NCBI GenBank assembly: GCA_944390915.1
Contig: CALXRS010000001.1
Coordinates: forward strand, 48,536 to 112,535
DNA length: 64,000 nucleotides
From: an uncultured Alphaproteobacteria bacterium
GTDB lineage: Bacteria > Pseudomonadota > Alphaproteobacteria > RF32 > CAG-239
Direction: 5' to 3'
The first letter of the stretch is position 1. Each line of letters opens with the position of its first letter. The translations under genes were made by a program, and so were the position numbers. The notes under the pieces are model-generated. The model had not been told where the DNA came from, did no database searches, and worked only from the letters and a program-made list of their open reading frames with translations. Shown here piece after piece: positions 43,380-53,331 of this stretch.

Positions 43380-44317
43380 TCGTGAGCCGCGCGGCGGATG
43401 CGGTCGTTGATGGCCAGCCCCAGCCCCGTTTCCGGAATGGGCGCCATGGCCAGCGTTTTATCGCCGGCCAGAGCATCCGCTTTGCGCAAAAAGGCAAACA
43501 GATTGGCCGCCGCCTCGCACAAATCGCCTTTCGGACTGAGATTGAGCTCTCCCTCTCTGTCGCCGAAACCGATGTAAAATTCGTTTGCCTCCGGCTTTTC
43601 GGCATTGATCCGCAATTTGTGCCCCGGCGCATAGTGGCGCAAAAGCTGCCCCGGCGCGCTCGGCCGATCCGGTTCGCCGTGGGAAACAAGCACTTTTTCG
43701 CCCAAAAATTCTTCAATATCCTCAAGCGTCGTTCCGCCGGCGCGCAGCAGCACGGGCTTGTCGCCGGTAACGTCGAGAATGGTCGATTCCACCCCCACCC
43801 GGCAGGCGCCTCCGTCCAGAATCATATCCACGTTTTCGCCCAGTCCGTCATAGACATGCTGCGCCGTTGTCGGGCTGACGGACTTGAACAGATTTGCCGA
43901 CGGTGCCACGATCGGCACCCCGCTTTGCCGGATAAGCGCCGCCGCCACCGGATGAGCGGGCATGCGCACAGTGGCCGTCGGCAGACCGGAACAGGCCAGA
44001 TCCACGCCGGCGGCATGCCCCTTACGTTTCAACACCATGGTGAAGGGACCCGGCCAGAAGCGCTTTGCCAAAGCCAGAGCGCGCTCGTTTGTTTCCACAT
44101 ATTCCGGCAGGGCGTCAAAATCGGCAATATGAGATATCAGCGGGTCGAAAGTCGGCCGCTTTTTCACCGCGAAAATTTTGGCCACCGCTTTGGCGTCAAA
44201 CACATTAGCGCCGAGACCGTAAACCGTTTCCGTCGGCAGGGCGACAAGCCCGCCGTTTTTTATCACTCCGGCTGCCCGGGCAATATTTTCTTCCGTTGCC
44301 TGAAAAACATTATACAT
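43376..44317 (-). CDS. tsaC: L-threonylcarbamoyladenylate synthase (Sua5/TsaC family)
   Basis: The enzyme makes threonylcarbamoyl-AMP from threonine, bicarbonate and ATP for the t6A37 modification of tRNAs that read ANN codons. The N-terminal signature is ALPTETVYGLGANVFDAK and the KxR motif is VKKRPTFDPLISHI. At 313 residues it is the long Sua5 form, with the catalytic domain (about 10-200) followed by the small Sua5 domain (about 225-313). It overlaps rnd at the 3' end and has a short gap to the HNH-like gene upstream. Confidence 0.95.
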   Translation of the reverse strand: MYNVFQATEENIARAAGVIKNGGLVALPTETVYGLGANVFDAKAVAKIFAVKKRPTFDPLISHIADFDALPEYVETNERALALAKRFWPGPFTMVLKRKGHAAGVDLACSGLPTATVRMPAHPVAAALIRQSGVPIVAPSANLFKSVSPTTAQHVYDGLGENVDMILDGGACRVGVESTILDVTGDKPVLLRAGGTTLEDIEEFLGEKVLVSHGEPDRPSAPGQLLRHYAPGHKLRINAEKPEANEFYIGFGDREGELNLSPKGDLCEAAANLFAFLRKADALAGDKTLAMAPIPETGLGLAINDRIRRAAHD

Positions 44318-44366
44318 CTGATTTTATGTCCGTAAAATAGCAATCAATCTCTGAGAAAGCACATTG

Positions 44367-45467
44367 TCAACGGCTGCCTTTGCCGCCGCGGTGCACGAAT
44401 TTGTCCGGCGTTTTTTCTTTTTTGTCGGCCGGCACCAACGAAATATATTTGTTGGTCAGCTGTTCCAGCCGGTTGAGAAAATGATAGTTGTCCGCCCCCG
44501 GCCGCAACTGTTTCAACGGCCGCTCGGGAGCCGCAAAGTCGTGACGGACGACATGTTCAAAGTCGAGCACGCAGGCGGCATTTTCGGGCACCATCATTTT
44601 TTCGAAATAAAGCAAATCGCCGCTTATTTTTGCCCTTTCCAGCTTATGCAGAAAACGGTGATACCTTTTTTCGAACAGGCAGAGCTTGCCAAAACTGTTG
44701 GCCTCGCTCAGGCTTGACAGATTGTTCGGCGAGTAGACCGGCTCGATATGATGACGATCGAACTCGGGGCCTTCTATCCGGTTGCCCTCGCGGTCGCAGA
44801 CGACAATATCCCAGGCCTCGCCTTTTTTGTGCATCCTGTCCACCAAAGCATCGGCGTAATACGGGTTGACGCCGGCATATTTCAACATTTGCCGAAATTC
44901 GTCTTCGCGGGCATTAATAAACGTTTTGATAAACGACTTGCGTTCGCGGTAGCCGGCAAATTCTTCCCCGCAGCTGGTGCGCACAAAATCGCGAAAATCG
45001 TTTATCTGCATGGCTTTTATCAGAGTCGGCGGCAGCTGTTGTTCATACAGCCTTTCAAGCATCACCTCTTCCACCGACCGATAAGTCGGAAACTCGCGCA
45101 TTTCTTCCCAGGCCTTGCATTTTTTCAGCGCTTTGGCATAGTCCGCCGCGGCATGTTTTTCCAAACCGGCGTTTTTTAAGGCATAGCGGTAATGAAAAGA
45201 CAAAAAGTTTTTGTCCACGGCGTAAATATCGCCGTTGCAGTCGTCGCGGATAAGCATTTTGTACTCGGGCGCCATCGGCCGCTCGGGCGTAATCATGCAG
45301 AAATAATTGTTGTTGTACAGATAGTGGCGCAGGGCTTCGCGCATTTCCTTTTTTGGTTCGCCTTCCGGCAGACGGGCAAAAACCTTCATCGCCCGCGTCA
45401 CGATTTCATCGGCAAAAGCTCTGTAGCGTTGATGTTCCTGTATTTCCCGTCGGACTTTGCTGGCCAC
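44367..45467 (-). CDS. HNH-like nuclease domain protein
   Basis: The 366-residue protein is mainly helical. Near residues 240-290 it has an HNH-type arrangement: PEFDRHHIEPVYSPNNLSSL, then FGKLCLFEKRYHRFLHKLER, with paired histidines, an asparagine and a final histidine. The cysteine pairs often seen in HNH proteins are absent. It may be a DNA or RNA nuclease of unknown target. It lies in a GC-rich core context, so it is probably a stable genomic gene rather than island cargo. Confidence 0.6.
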   Translation of the reverse strand: MASKVRREIQEHQRYRAFADEIVTRAMKVFARLPEGEPKKEMREALRHYLYNNNYFCMITPERPMAPEYKMLIRDDCNGDIYAVDKNFLSFHYRYALKNAGLEKHAAADYAKALKKCKAWEEMREFPTYRSVEEVMLERLYEQQLPPTLIKAMQINDFRDFVRTSCGEEFAGYRERKSFIKTFINAREDEFRQMLKYAGVNPYYADALVDRMHKKGEAWDIVVCDREGNRIEGPEFDRHHIEPVYSPNNLSSLSEANSFGKLCLFEKRYHRFLHKLERAKISGDLLYFEKMMVPENAACVLDFEHVVRHDFAAPERPLKQLRPGADNYHFLNRLEQLTNKYISLVPADKKEKTPDKFVHRGGKGSR

Positions 45468-45630
45468 CGTACTGCTCCTTTTTGTTAAATTTTGTCATAT
45501 TATACTTTGTTTTTTTATGAAAGTCTAATGTTATTAGGAGTTTTTTATCATTTTTGCGCTTATATTGACAGCCAAACCGGCCGGCAAAATTTTGCGCCGG
45601 CGGCAACAAATCGCATAAGGAGAATGCAAA

Positions 45631-47094
45631 ATGACGGAATTTACTTTTTCAGACGCCGGCAAAAGTTCGGCGGAAACCAAAATAATCCTTGCCTCCGGCA
45701 GCAATTTCAACGCCGGAAAGTTCATCCGCAAAGAAGAAGCCGCCGCGCTTAAAACCGCCGCCCGCAAACAGAAATTTGTCGGCAAAAGCGGCTCTTTTGC
45801 CGAAATTTTCAACGGCAAAACCCGTATCATCCTTGCCGGCACCGGTAACAGACCTTCCGCCCTCGATCTGCAAACTCTCGGCGCCCGCCTTTATAAAAAG
45901 ATTGCCGACACCGCAACCGCGGCCGTCTGTCTGCCCGAAGACGACAAAAAAATCACCCTGTCCGCCGGACAAACGGCAGCGGCTCTTGCTTTGGGAATGG
46001 AGCTCGGCGGCTATCGCTTCGACAAATATTTTACCAAAAAACCCGCCGACAGCTACCCCAAGCTTGAAAAAGTGGAATTTGTCGCCGCCCGTGCCGTCGA
46101 CGCTTCGCCCATGGCGGCCGCGCAGGCTCTGGCCAACGCCGTCCGCTATGCCCGCGATCTCTGCAACGAACCGGCCAACAACCTGACGCCGGAAATTTAT
46201 GCCGCCGACATCAAACGGCTGGACTATCTCGGGATAGACATCACCATCCTCGACGAAGACAAAATCCACGATCTCGGCATGGACATGCTGCTTGCCGTTG
46301 CCAAAGGTTCGGCCAACCTGCCGCGGGTAGCGGTGCTGCAATGGCGCGGCAACAAAGACCAAAAAGAGTTTGATTTGGGGCTGGTCGGCAAAGGGGTCAC
46401 TTTCGATTCCGGCGGCATCTCGCTTAAACCGGCCGCCAACATGGGCGACATGAAAGGCGACATGACCGGCTCCGCCGTTGTGGTTGCCGCCATTAAGGCC
46501 GCCGCTTTGCAAAAACTGCCGATTAACGTCGTCGGCGTGGTCGGACTGGTGGAAAATATGCCCTCCGGCTCGGCCACCCGCCCCGGCGACATTGTCCGTT
46601 CCATGTCCGGCCAAACGGTGGAGATTGTCAACACCGATGCGGAAGGCCGGCTGGTTTTGGGCGACTGCCTGTGGTACATCGAGGAAAAATTCGGTGTTAA
46701 AACAATTATCGACATTGCCACGCTGACCGGCTCCACCATGATGACTTTCGGTTTTGAATATGCCGGTCTGTTTGCCAACGACGACAAACTGGCGGCCAAA
46801 CTCGCCGAATGCGGCGAAACAACCGGCGAAAAACTGTGGCGACTGCCGGTTAACGCCGACTACGACAAAATGATGGATTCCGACGTTGCCGACATGAAAA
46901 ACGCCGGTTCCCGGCTGGCCGGCGGCATCACCGCCGCCTGCTTCCTGCAGCGCTTTGTCAAAGACGGCGTCAAATGGGCTCATCTGGACATTGCCGGCGT
47001 CGACAAAGACGACAAAGGCCACCCGCTGACACCCAAAGGCGCCACCGCTTTCGGCGTTCGTCTCCTAAACGCCTTTTTACAAAGCATCCGGTAA
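45631..47094 (+). CDS. pepA: Leucyl aminopeptidase (cytosol aminopeptidase family)
   Basis: PepA removes N-terminal residues from peptides using two metal ions. The catalytic domain shows VGKGVTFDSGGISLKPAAN with the metal-binding lysine and aspartate, and the signature NTDAEGRLVLGD. The N-terminal macro-like domain occupies about residues 1-160. At 487 residues it is full length. AAGGAG lies before the ATG. A strong bidirectional terminator follows. It is divergent from the HNH-like gene. Confidence 0.95.
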   Translation: MTEFTFSDAGKSSAETKIILASGSNFNAGKFIRKEEAAALKTAARKQKFVGKSGSFAEIFNGKTRIILAGTGNRPSALDLQTLGARLYKKIADTATAAVCLPEDDKKITLSAGQTAAALALGMELGGYRFDKYFTKKPADSYPKLEKVEFVAARAVDASPMAAAQALANAVRYARDLCNEPANNLTPEIYAADIKRLDYLGIDITILDEDKIHDLGMDMLLAVAKGSANLPRVAVLQWRGNKDQKEFDLGLVGKGVTFDSGGISLKPAANMGDMKGDMTGSAVVVAAIKAAALQKLPINVVGVVGLVENMPSGSATRPGDIVRSMSGQTVEIVNTDAEGRLVLGDCLWYIEEKFGVKTIIDIATLTGSTMMTFGFEYAGLFANDDKLAAKLAECGETTGEKLWRLPVNADYDKMMDSDVADMKNAGSRLAGGITAACFLQRFVKDGVKWAHLDIAGVDKDDKGHPLTPKGATAFGVRLLNAFLQSIR

Positions 47095-47100
47095 AATACC

Positions 47101-47139
47101 AAAAAGAAACGGAAGGAAAAATTCCTTCCGTTTCTTTTT
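47101..47139. terminator. Bidirectional terminator between pepA and the DUF218-like gene
   Basis: An 18-bp perfect stem with a 3-base loop (AAA) and A/T-runs at both ends lies between two convergent genes and can stop transcripts from both sides. Confidence 0.9.
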
Positions 47140-47153
47140 ATTCATTACCGCTA

Positions 47154-48524
47154 TCAGCGTATGTTCTGAAAAGCCACAACGGCTTCAAGGAACCGTTTTT
47201 CGCTCATCATCCGCCCTTTGGCAATGACGGCCGGAGAAGCAAGACCTTCGGCAATCAGCTTATAGCCCGTATTGAGCGTATTGACCAGCTGCTGCCTGTC
47301 CCATGCCTTTCCGTTTGCACCTTCATCGTAAGCATCAAGCATCAGCGCACGAACCACCTTGAGCACGGCAGCAACGGTTTCGTCCGTACCACACAGCTCA
47401 TTAACCACATTCGGATACGAATAAGCCAAAAACAGCGGCGCCAAAGCCTTGTACTCTTCCGGATAGCTGCCGAGATGAGGCAAAGCAAAGCGGCTTTTAC
47501 CGTGTTCGCGGAACAGATGGGCAACACAGTTGGCAAGCGTCAGATCCGCCAGCTGGCCGTCATAACCGATGCGATCATAGCTGAAAATCCGCAGATTCTC
47601 GGTTATCCGCCGGCCGATGTTTTCATCTTCCACCTTTCCGTTCAGGGCAACTATACCTTGCGCGGCCGAGGTAAAGGCTTTCGGCTCGATGTCGGCAATC
47701 CGCAGCCAGACGTTTTTTTCCTCCCTCAGCCCGAAAGAAAGCTCCGTTGCCACCCGCATCTGATAGAGCGGATAGGTTACGCAAATCAAATTGACGTCTT
47801 CGTCAACATGATAATGCGCCAGCGTTTCCTTTATCAGAGCGATGTTTTCGGCCGTTGAGGTGTCTTTCGGCGTCATCAGCAGCTTGCCGAGCAGAGCTTT
47901 GGGAATGCCGAGCATCAGCATCTGCCTGAGGTACATTCTGTATTCCGAGTTTTTGCGGATTTTATATGTCGGGTTAAACTCCGTCATATTTTGATTGTCC
48001 TCCAACCCCAGAAACATAACGCCGTCGGGCAGCGTCCGGTGATTCCGGACATAGTGATAAACGGCTTCCGCCGCTTTGGTCGCACTTTCCGGCGCACCGG
48101 AGAAAACCAGCAGAATATCCTTGCGCCCGCCTTCGTGGCACGGAATATGGCGATAGTCGTAAGAAACGACGTTTTTGTCACCGTATCGCAGCACTTCGCC
48201 GGCATCTCCGCGACCAAATCTTTCGGCCGAGGCGATAATCTGCAACTCTTCTTCCCGCAGCCTGTAAAACGGCACCTTATACACTCCCGCGGCAGAAACG
48301 CTCTGGCGACAGAAGTCTTTTTTCTGATTGAGGCTGCCGTCATGCGTGTTTAAGATGTTCAGCACCCATTTAACGGTTTTCACCCAATCCCTGAACTCGC
48401 TTTCACTGTGTCCGCGACGTTCAAATCCCGGGAAAGCAGCCATCTCATAATCAAAATTCATGCCGTTTCTGGCATCTTCAACGATGGTTTGCACCAAACG
48501 CTGATAACATGTTACTTTGTTCAT
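47154..48524 (-). CDS. DUF218/YdcF-like protein (456 aa)
   Basis: The start MNKVTCYQRL is preferred to an upstream ATG that would add a hydrophobic stub without a site. The middle part (about 145-260) resembles the DUF218 fold: DILLVFSGAPESATKAAEAV, YPLYQMRVATEL, and DTSTAENIALIKETLA, which carries the usual N-loop pattern. No membrane anchor is seen, unlike many SanA/ElyC proteins. The N- and C-terminal domains are not recognised. The exact function is unknown. Confidence 0.55.
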   Translation of the reverse strand: MNKVTCYQRLVQTIVEDARNGMNFDYEMAAFPGFERRGHSESEFRDWVKTVKWVLNILNTHDGSLNQKKDFCRQSVSAAGVYKVPFYRLREEELQIIASAERFGRGDAGEVLRYGDKNVVSYDYRHIPCHEGGRKDILLVFSGAPESATKAAEAVYHYVRNHRTLPDGVMFLGLEDNQNMTEFNPTYKIRKNSEYRMYLRQMLMLGIPKALLGKLLMTPKDTSTAENIALIKETLAHYHVDEDVNLICVTYPLYQMRVATELSFGLREEKNVWLRIADIEPKAFTSAAQGIVALNGKVEDENIGRRITENLRIFSYDRIGYDGQLADLTLANCVAHLFREHGKSRFALPHLGSYPEEYKALAPLFLAYSYPNVVNELCGTDETVAAVLKVVRALMLDAYDEGANGKAWDRQQLVNTLNTGYKLIAEGLASPAVIAKGRMMSEKRFLEAVVAFQNIR

Positions 48525-48690
48525 AAAAATATAGATTAATGATAAAAAATACATCATTGTCACTATACACCCCTCCGCCCCGAAAATCAACAAAATTTTG
48601 ACAAAAAAAGAACAATGATAAAAATCCGCCCGCCGGCTCTTTTATTTATCCGATAAAAGCTTATATGAGGGGCAAAGAAAGGAGAAAAAA

Positions 48691-49356
48691 ATGAATCCGC
48701 GACGTCTGTATGTGCGCCAATCCAAAGCCATGCGCGCTTTATGGAACTTCTTAACCAGCCCGACGGGGGCTTTTCTGATTGGCATTTCCGCCATTTTTAT
48801 CGGCTACTATCAATTTTATGTCAGTCGGCCGATATTAAAATACACCAGCGAAACAACGGAGATTTCTTCCGCCTCGGGCAGCGATGACTTCAAAATTCAC
48901 ATTAACGGCAAAGATTATCCCAAAGTCTACAAAACGGAGATGACGCTTGCCAACACCGGTGAAAACGCCCTGCCCGGCAGCGACGTTTCCGCCATCGGTC
49001 GTGATCCGATTCGCATTCCTATCCCCAAACGGGTCAAAATGCTTTATTACGGCGTTGCCGAAAACGGCACGTCGGAAGATGTTTCCGCTGAACTTGTCCC
49101 CGTTGACGACGCTTTGATCATCAAATTCAACTACCTCAATCCCGACAACCAAATCACCGTCCACATGTACAGCGAAGACAGCTTTGACGGCTATGAAATC
49201 CGCGGCTCGGCCGTTAACGTCAACCAAATTACGCAAGCTTGGAGTCCCAAACAAACCCGCAAATTCATCATCTGCACGGCAATAGGCATCATCCTTTTCT
49301 ACACTTTGTTTATTTATCTCTATGTCCGCCGGCACAAACCTCTGCCGCGGATATAA
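48691..49356 (+). CDS. Membrane protein with two end segments (221 aa)
   Basis: Transmembrane segments lie at about 30-46 (GAFLIGISAIFIGYYQF) and 194-212 (FIICTAIGIILFYTLFIYL), enclosing a roughly 145-residue beta-rich domain probably in the periplasm (LANTGENALPGSDVSAIGR). The topology would be N-in, C-in. I recognise no family. AAAGGAG stands before the ATG. It converges on the cyclophilin gene and shares a terminator with it. Confidence 0.65.
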   Translation: MNPRRLYVRQSKAMRALWNFLTSPTGAFLIGISAIFIGYYQFYVSRPILKYTSETTEISSASGSDDFKIHINGKDYPKVYKTEMTLANTGENALPGSDVSAIGRDPIRIPIPKRVKMLYYGVAENGTSEDVSAELVPVDDALIIKFNYLNPDNQITVHMYSEDSFDGYEIRGSAVNVNQITQAWSPKQTRKFIICTAIGIILFYTLFIYLYVRRHKPLPRI

Positions 49357-49359
49357 AAC

Positions 49360-49389
49360 GACTTCCGCCCCAATCGCGGGACGGAAGTC
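49360..49389. terminator. Shared terminator-like hairpin
   Basis: GACTTCCG and CGGAAGTC form an 8-bp stem with further CCC/GGG pairing inside, between two convergent genes. The T-run is poor on both sides. Confidence 0.55.
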
Positions 49390-49418
49390 TCCAAAATCAA
49401 CGGGCAAAAGCTTTGCGC

Positions 49419-50024
49419 CTACAAATCGGCCACCACCGAAAGAGAAACGATTTCATCCGGCTCGGCTACCATGCCGTTGGCTCCCGTACCGCGCTTTATC
49501 ATATCCACATATTCCATGCCGGACGTCACCTCGCCCCACACGGTATATTGTCCGTTCAGCCAGGGTGCCTCGGCAAAACAGATAAAAAACTGGCTGTCGG
49601 CGGAATCCGGATCCATGGCACGCGCCATCGACACCGTTCCCCGCAGATGCGGCCGACGGTTAAATTCGGCTTTCAGCTTTTTGCCGCTGCCGCCGGTTCC
49701 CGTGCCGTAAGGGCAGCCGGTCTGTGCCATAAAACCGTCAATCACCCGATGGAATTTCAAACCATTGTAAAAACCGGCGCGTACCAGTTCCTTAATCCGC
49801 GCCACATGTTCCGGCGCGTCGTCGGGGAACATCTCGATCACCACGTCGCCGTTTTTCAGACGCAGCAGCAAAGCATTTTCCGCATTCCGCACCTGATATT
49901 GCGCTTTTTCTTTTTTGGCGCGGGTGGCGCTTTTGGTCAGCTTTTTGGTGTCCGCCGCAGCCAGCCCCTTGGTATCGGCTTTGCCTATCCGCGCCGTTTC
50001 CGACTTTTTCAACAAATGTGCCAT
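49419..50024 (-). CDS. Peptidyl-prolyl cis-trans isomerase, cyclophilin type
   Basis: The cyclophilin domain (about 55-200) shows FYNGLKFHRVIDGFMAQTG with the catalytic arginine, GTVSMARAMDPDSADSQFFI and LNGQYTVWGEV. A lysine- and alanine-rich N-terminal extension of about 50 residues (GLAAADTKKLTKSATRAKKE) precedes it, without a signal peptide, so it should be cytoplasmic. It speeds proline isomerisation in folding proteins. The function of the basic extension is unknown; nucleic-acid or ribosome contact is possible. Confidence 0.93.
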   Translation of the reverse strand: MAHLLKKSETARIGKADTKGLAAADTKKLTKSATRAKKEKAQYQVRNAENALLLRLKNGDVVIEMFPDDAPEHVARIKELVRAGFYNGLKFHRVIDGFMAQTGCPYGTGTGGSGKKLKAEFNRRPHLRGTVSMARAMDPDSADSQFFICFAEAPWLNGQYTVWGEVTSGMEYVDMIKRGTGANGMVAEPDEIVSLSVVADL

Positions 50025-50096
50025 AATAAAAATATCCTCCGTAAATTATCTTCCTGTTGCATAATATAGGAAGCAGACCGGCGCTTGGCAAGAGAG

Positions 50097-51050
50097 CTAT
50101 TTCAAAACATAATCGACGCGCTCGGCAAAACCGAGACCTTCGGGATAGGTTTTGCGGATATTTTTTAACAAATCGCGCAAACCGCGGCCGTTGGCAATCT
50201 GAATGGCCAGCCCCGGGCGGGCGTTCAGCTCCAGCATCATCGGTCCGCGGAATTTGTCGAGCACGATGTCCGCGCCGAGATAGCCGAGGCCCGTCATTTC
50301 GTATCCTTTGGCGGCAATCTCCAGATGCTCGCGCCAGAACGGCACCCGCAAATCCAGAAGATCCGCGCCGGTATCGGGATGAAAGCGTATCGGCCGGTTG
50401 TGCGAAACGGCCGCCAACGCCCGCCCGCTTTTGATGTCTATGCCGACGCCCACCGCGCCCTGATGCAGATTGGCGCGGCCGCCGGATTCTTTTGTTGCCA
50501 GCCGCATCATCGCCATTGCCGGAAAACCGCGATATACAATCACCCGCACATCGGGAATGCCCTGATAGCTGAAGTCGGCAAACTGGTTGGAAAAATGCAC
50601 CATTTCTTCCAGCACCGCCACGTCATATTGGCCGCCGAGAGAATAGAGCCCGCTTAAAATATTGGAAATATGCTGATAAACTTCGTTATAGCTCAACACT
50701 TTTTCCGAGGCGGTAACAAACTGTTTTTCATCAAAACTTTTAATCACCAGCACGCCTTTGCCGCCGCTGCCGTGCGCCGGTTTAATCACAAATTCCCGAT
50801 ATTGCCCGACGAGCGATAAAAAGCCGTTCACCTCGTTTTGCACCTCGATAACGCCGATTAAATGCGGCGTGTTGATGCCCACCTTGTCGGCCAGCTTTTT
50901 GGTCTGCACTTTATCGTCTACCAGCGGATAAAGCCGGCGGTTGTTGCTTTTGGCGATGATTTCGTAGTTGCGCCGGTTCATCCCGAGCACGCCGGCGGCG
51001 CGCAGTTCGGAAGGGGTGGCAAATTTTTTCCAAAAAGCAAACATGGTCAT
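50097..51050 (-). CDS. Alpha-L-glutamate ligase-like ATP-grasp protein
   Basis: The 317-residue ATP-grasp enzyme shows the nucleotide-binding loop FVIKPAHGSGGKGVLVIKS and metal-binding residues near the end (MLELNARPGLAIQI). It is related to RimK. It belongs to a known three-gene neighbourhood with a 7TM/transglutaminase-like protein and a retropepsin-like zinc protease; those genes lie directly upstream here. It may ligate an amino acid to a peptide or protein. Its ATG overlaps the stop of the 7TM gene by 4 bp. Confidence 0.9.
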   Translation of the reverse strand: MTMFAFWKKFATPSELRAAGVLGMNRRNYEIIAKSNNRRLYPLVDDKVQTKKLADKVGINTPHLIGVIEVQNEVNGFLSLVGQYREFVIKPAHGSGGKGVLVIKSFDEKQFVTASEKVLSYNEVYQHISNILSGLYSLGGQYDVAVLEEMVHFSNQFADFSYQGIPDVRVIVYRGFPAMAMMRLATKESGGRANLHQGAVGVGIDIKSGRALAAVSHNRPIRFHPDTGADLLDLRVPFWREHLEIAAKGYEMTGLGYLGADIVLDKFRGPMMLELNARPGLAIQIANGRGLRDLLKNIRKTYPEGLGFAERVDYVLK

Positions 51051-52579
51051 TTTCCTTTTCCGGCGAGCGGAGCAAAACGCTTCAGCTCCGTCAGCCGATA
51101 GCCGGTGTATGTGCCAAGCAGCATAACGATAAACAAAATCACCAGATTAAACTCGTTAAACGCAAACATGATATGACGGATATACTCGTTCACGATTACA
51201 AAATAGGTAATGACCGCCACGATGATGCTGTAAACAATCTCGCGGGTGGCGTTGGCGGCGCCGTCTTCCTCCCAGGTAATGGAGGCACGCTCAATAATCC
51301 AGGCCATAATGATAATCGGGAAGAAAAGCGCCGAAGAGGCTATCGGCCACTTCCACTGATAACCGATAACCGCCAGCGCCTGCATAATCAGCACCACAAA
51401 GATGACCACTGCCGAAATCCGCGGCACCAGCAGCAAATTCAGCCGCGACAGACCCGCCCTTATCAGCAGCCCCACCGACAGAATGAGCGAAAAACAGATA
51501 AGCCCGGGCCAAAACCCCGTTTCCACCAGCGACATGGCAATCAGCATGGGCGTAAAGGTGCCCATGGTCGCAATGCCGACCACGTTGCGCATAATCACCA
51601 CCACCAGAATGGCCAGCGGAAAGATCATCAGCCATTTCAAAACATTTTGCTCGTTCAGCGGCAGGTTGTAAATGGAATAGTCAAACAGGCTGCGGCTCTG
51701 CGACAAATCCGCCCGGTGCCCGGCCATGCGGAAAGAAGAGCGGATTGATTTCATCACCGAAAACTTGGTCACGGAATCCGTACCGCCCACGACGTCAACC
51801 AGCGATTTTCCGCCCCGCTGAAAGATGATAAAGTCGCTCGGCAGGCCTTTTTTACCGGTTTGTGGGTTATAAATTTTCCACATACCGTCCAGATAAGCCT
51901 CAAACATCACGTCGGGCGTAAGCGATTTTTTGCCTTCCTCAAGCTTCACCCCGCGCACCAGCCGGGCGGGAATGCCTTTTAAGGCCAGCAGGTCAATCAT
52001 GGCCTCCACCGCAGCCTTGTCCGTCCGCGGCGCGGGCACAAAAGCCTGTACCACCCCTTCCGGCGGGTTCTGGTTAAACAGCAGTACAATCTGTTGCACG
52101 GCGTCTCCGGCAAAATTTGCGGACATGTCCAGCAGCTGCTGCGCCAATGCCGCCGTCTGTTCGTCCATCACCGGTTTTTCGGGGTCGGAAGGTTTTTCCG
52201 CCTCGGTTTTGCCGCGGCTGTCCACATTGTCGTAAAGCAGCACGCGGTAATAAACGTCTTGCAAACCCTGCTGCGGCTTGGCGGAAACTTCTATCCGACC
52301 GGCTTCTTTTTTCACCTTGTAGCCCGGCGCCACGATATTTTCGTCCAAAACCTTAAAACCGGCCGTGGAAATCGGGCGCGCCATGGACACGCGGATATTG
52401 TTGCCGTCGGGCATAAAACTGACGTGCTCTTCCACCGTCCACACGTCCGTCACCTTGCGCGGAGCAAAGTTGAACCCCCAATATTTCACCTTGTAGCAGG
52501 CGGCGTAAACGGCAAAAGCGAAAGAAAGGATCAACCCCAGCGTAAGCAATGCTCTGACGGATTTTAGTTTTGTAAGCAT
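51047..52579 (-). CDS. Inactive-transglutaminase/7TM membrane protein
   Basis: The 510-residue protein has an N-terminal membrane segment (SVRALLTLGLILSFAFAVYA), a periplasmic transglutaminase-like domain (about 130-250, containing ALKGIPARLVRGVKLEEGKK) that lacks an obvious catalytic triad, and about seven C-terminal membrane helices (about 315-500). This architecture is the 7TM-transglutaminase type always found with the ATP-grasp ligase below it. It probably senses or scaffolds at the inner membrane. It follows the protease gene by 29 bp. Confidence 0.9.
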   Translation of the reverse strand: MLTKLKSVRALLTLGLILSFAFAVYAACYKVKYWGFNFAPRKVTDVWTVEEHVSFMPDGNNIRVSMARPISTAGFKVLDENIVAPGYKVKKEAGRIEVSAKPQQGLQDVYYRVLLYDNVDSRGKTEAEKPSDPEKPVMDEQTAALAQQLLDMSANFAGDAVQQIVLLFNQNPPEGVVQAFVPAPRTDKAAVEAMIDLLALKGIPARLVRGVKLEEGKKSLTPDVMFEAYLDGMWKIYNPQTGKKGLPSDFIIFQRGGKSLVDVVGGTDSVTKFSVMKSIRSSFRMAGHRADLSQSRSLFDYSIYNLPLNEQNVLKWLMIFPLAILVVVIMRNVVGIATMGTFTPMLIAMSLVETGFWPGLICFSLILSVGLLIRAGLSRLNLLLVPRISAVVIFVVLIMQALAVIGYQWKWPIASSALFFPIIIMAWIIERASITWEEDGAANATREIVYSIIVAVITYFVIVNEYIRHIMFAFNEFNLVILFIVMLLGTYTGYRLTELKRFAPLAGKGK

Positions 52580-52608
52580 GAAAGCCTCGGATATTTGTTA
52601 TTTAAAGA

Positions 52609-53175
52609 TTAACGCAATGTATTGGCAAGCGACGTATCAACCAGCGCGCGGCCGGCCAGAATGTTGCGGCCGATAAGCCCCTGATAGTTGAAACGGTCGC
52701 GGTGCGCCAGCGAAAATTCCGCCTTGATGATCTCGTCGCCCATTTTAACATCCATCTCCACCACGATACGTTCCTCGCTCGTGTGGATGCGCTTAATGGT
52801 CGGCCGACGTTCTATTTTCTTTTCAAAATGATATTTTTCGCCGGTTTCGCGATTGTTTAAGTCAAAAGCCACCCATTTTTCGCCGTCGCGCTCAAACGGA
52901 CTGATGTTGTCGGCGTCGATCGACGACGTTTCCGCGCCGGTATCGATTCGCGACGTAAAAGGGGTTTTCATCGGCAAAAAATAAACCGGTTCCACGGCTC
53001 CGATAATTTTAAGCGGCGCGTTTTCCGGTTTTTTAACTTCTTTTTTCGGTTTGCTCTCGGGCATTCTGACCTCCACGCCCGGAACGATAGCCGGACGGAT
53101 GACATCTCGGCCGCAGGCGCAACACAACAAGACAAGTGCCGCCGCAGCGGTCAGTTTTACAAATTTTTCTGCCAT
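52609..53175 (-). CDS. Retropepsin-like zinc/ATP-dependent protease family lipoprotein
   Basis: The 188-residue product starts with a probable lipoprotein signal (LVLLCCACGRD). Its core motif SRIDTGAETSSIDAD is the D-T-G signature of the retropepsin-like family, and LIGRNILAGRALVDTS is the closing motif. It should act in the periplasm as an aspartic-type peptidase. It is the first gene of the operon with the 7TM protein and ATP-grasp ligase. Its substrate is unknown in this organism. Confidence 0.88.
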   Translation of the reverse strand: MAEKFVKLTAAAALVLLCCACGRDVIRPAIVPGVEVRMPESKPKKEVKKPENAPLKIIGAVEPVYFLPMKTPFTSRIDTGAETSSIDADNISPFERDGEKWVAFDLNNRETGEKYHFEKKIERRPTIKRIHTSEERIVVEMDVKMGDEIIKAEFSLAHRDRFNYQGLIGRNILAGRALVDTSLANTLR

Positions 53176-53331
53176 CTTATTCTATCATGTTTATACAAGC
53201 CTATTTTAGGTAAGCTTTAATTTATTAACTCGGCAATGTAAAGCAAAAAAAAACGCCTGTGACTATTTTTCGGCATTTGCCGGCATTGCCGATATCCGTT
53301 TTTCCGCACGCGGCCGCGGTACAAATATTTT

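Noticed and set aside
45649..47022. A 457-codon frame antisense to pepA
   Set aside because: pepA is unmistakable; the antisense product is glycine-, valine- and histidine-rich with no motif, a codon-bias shadow.
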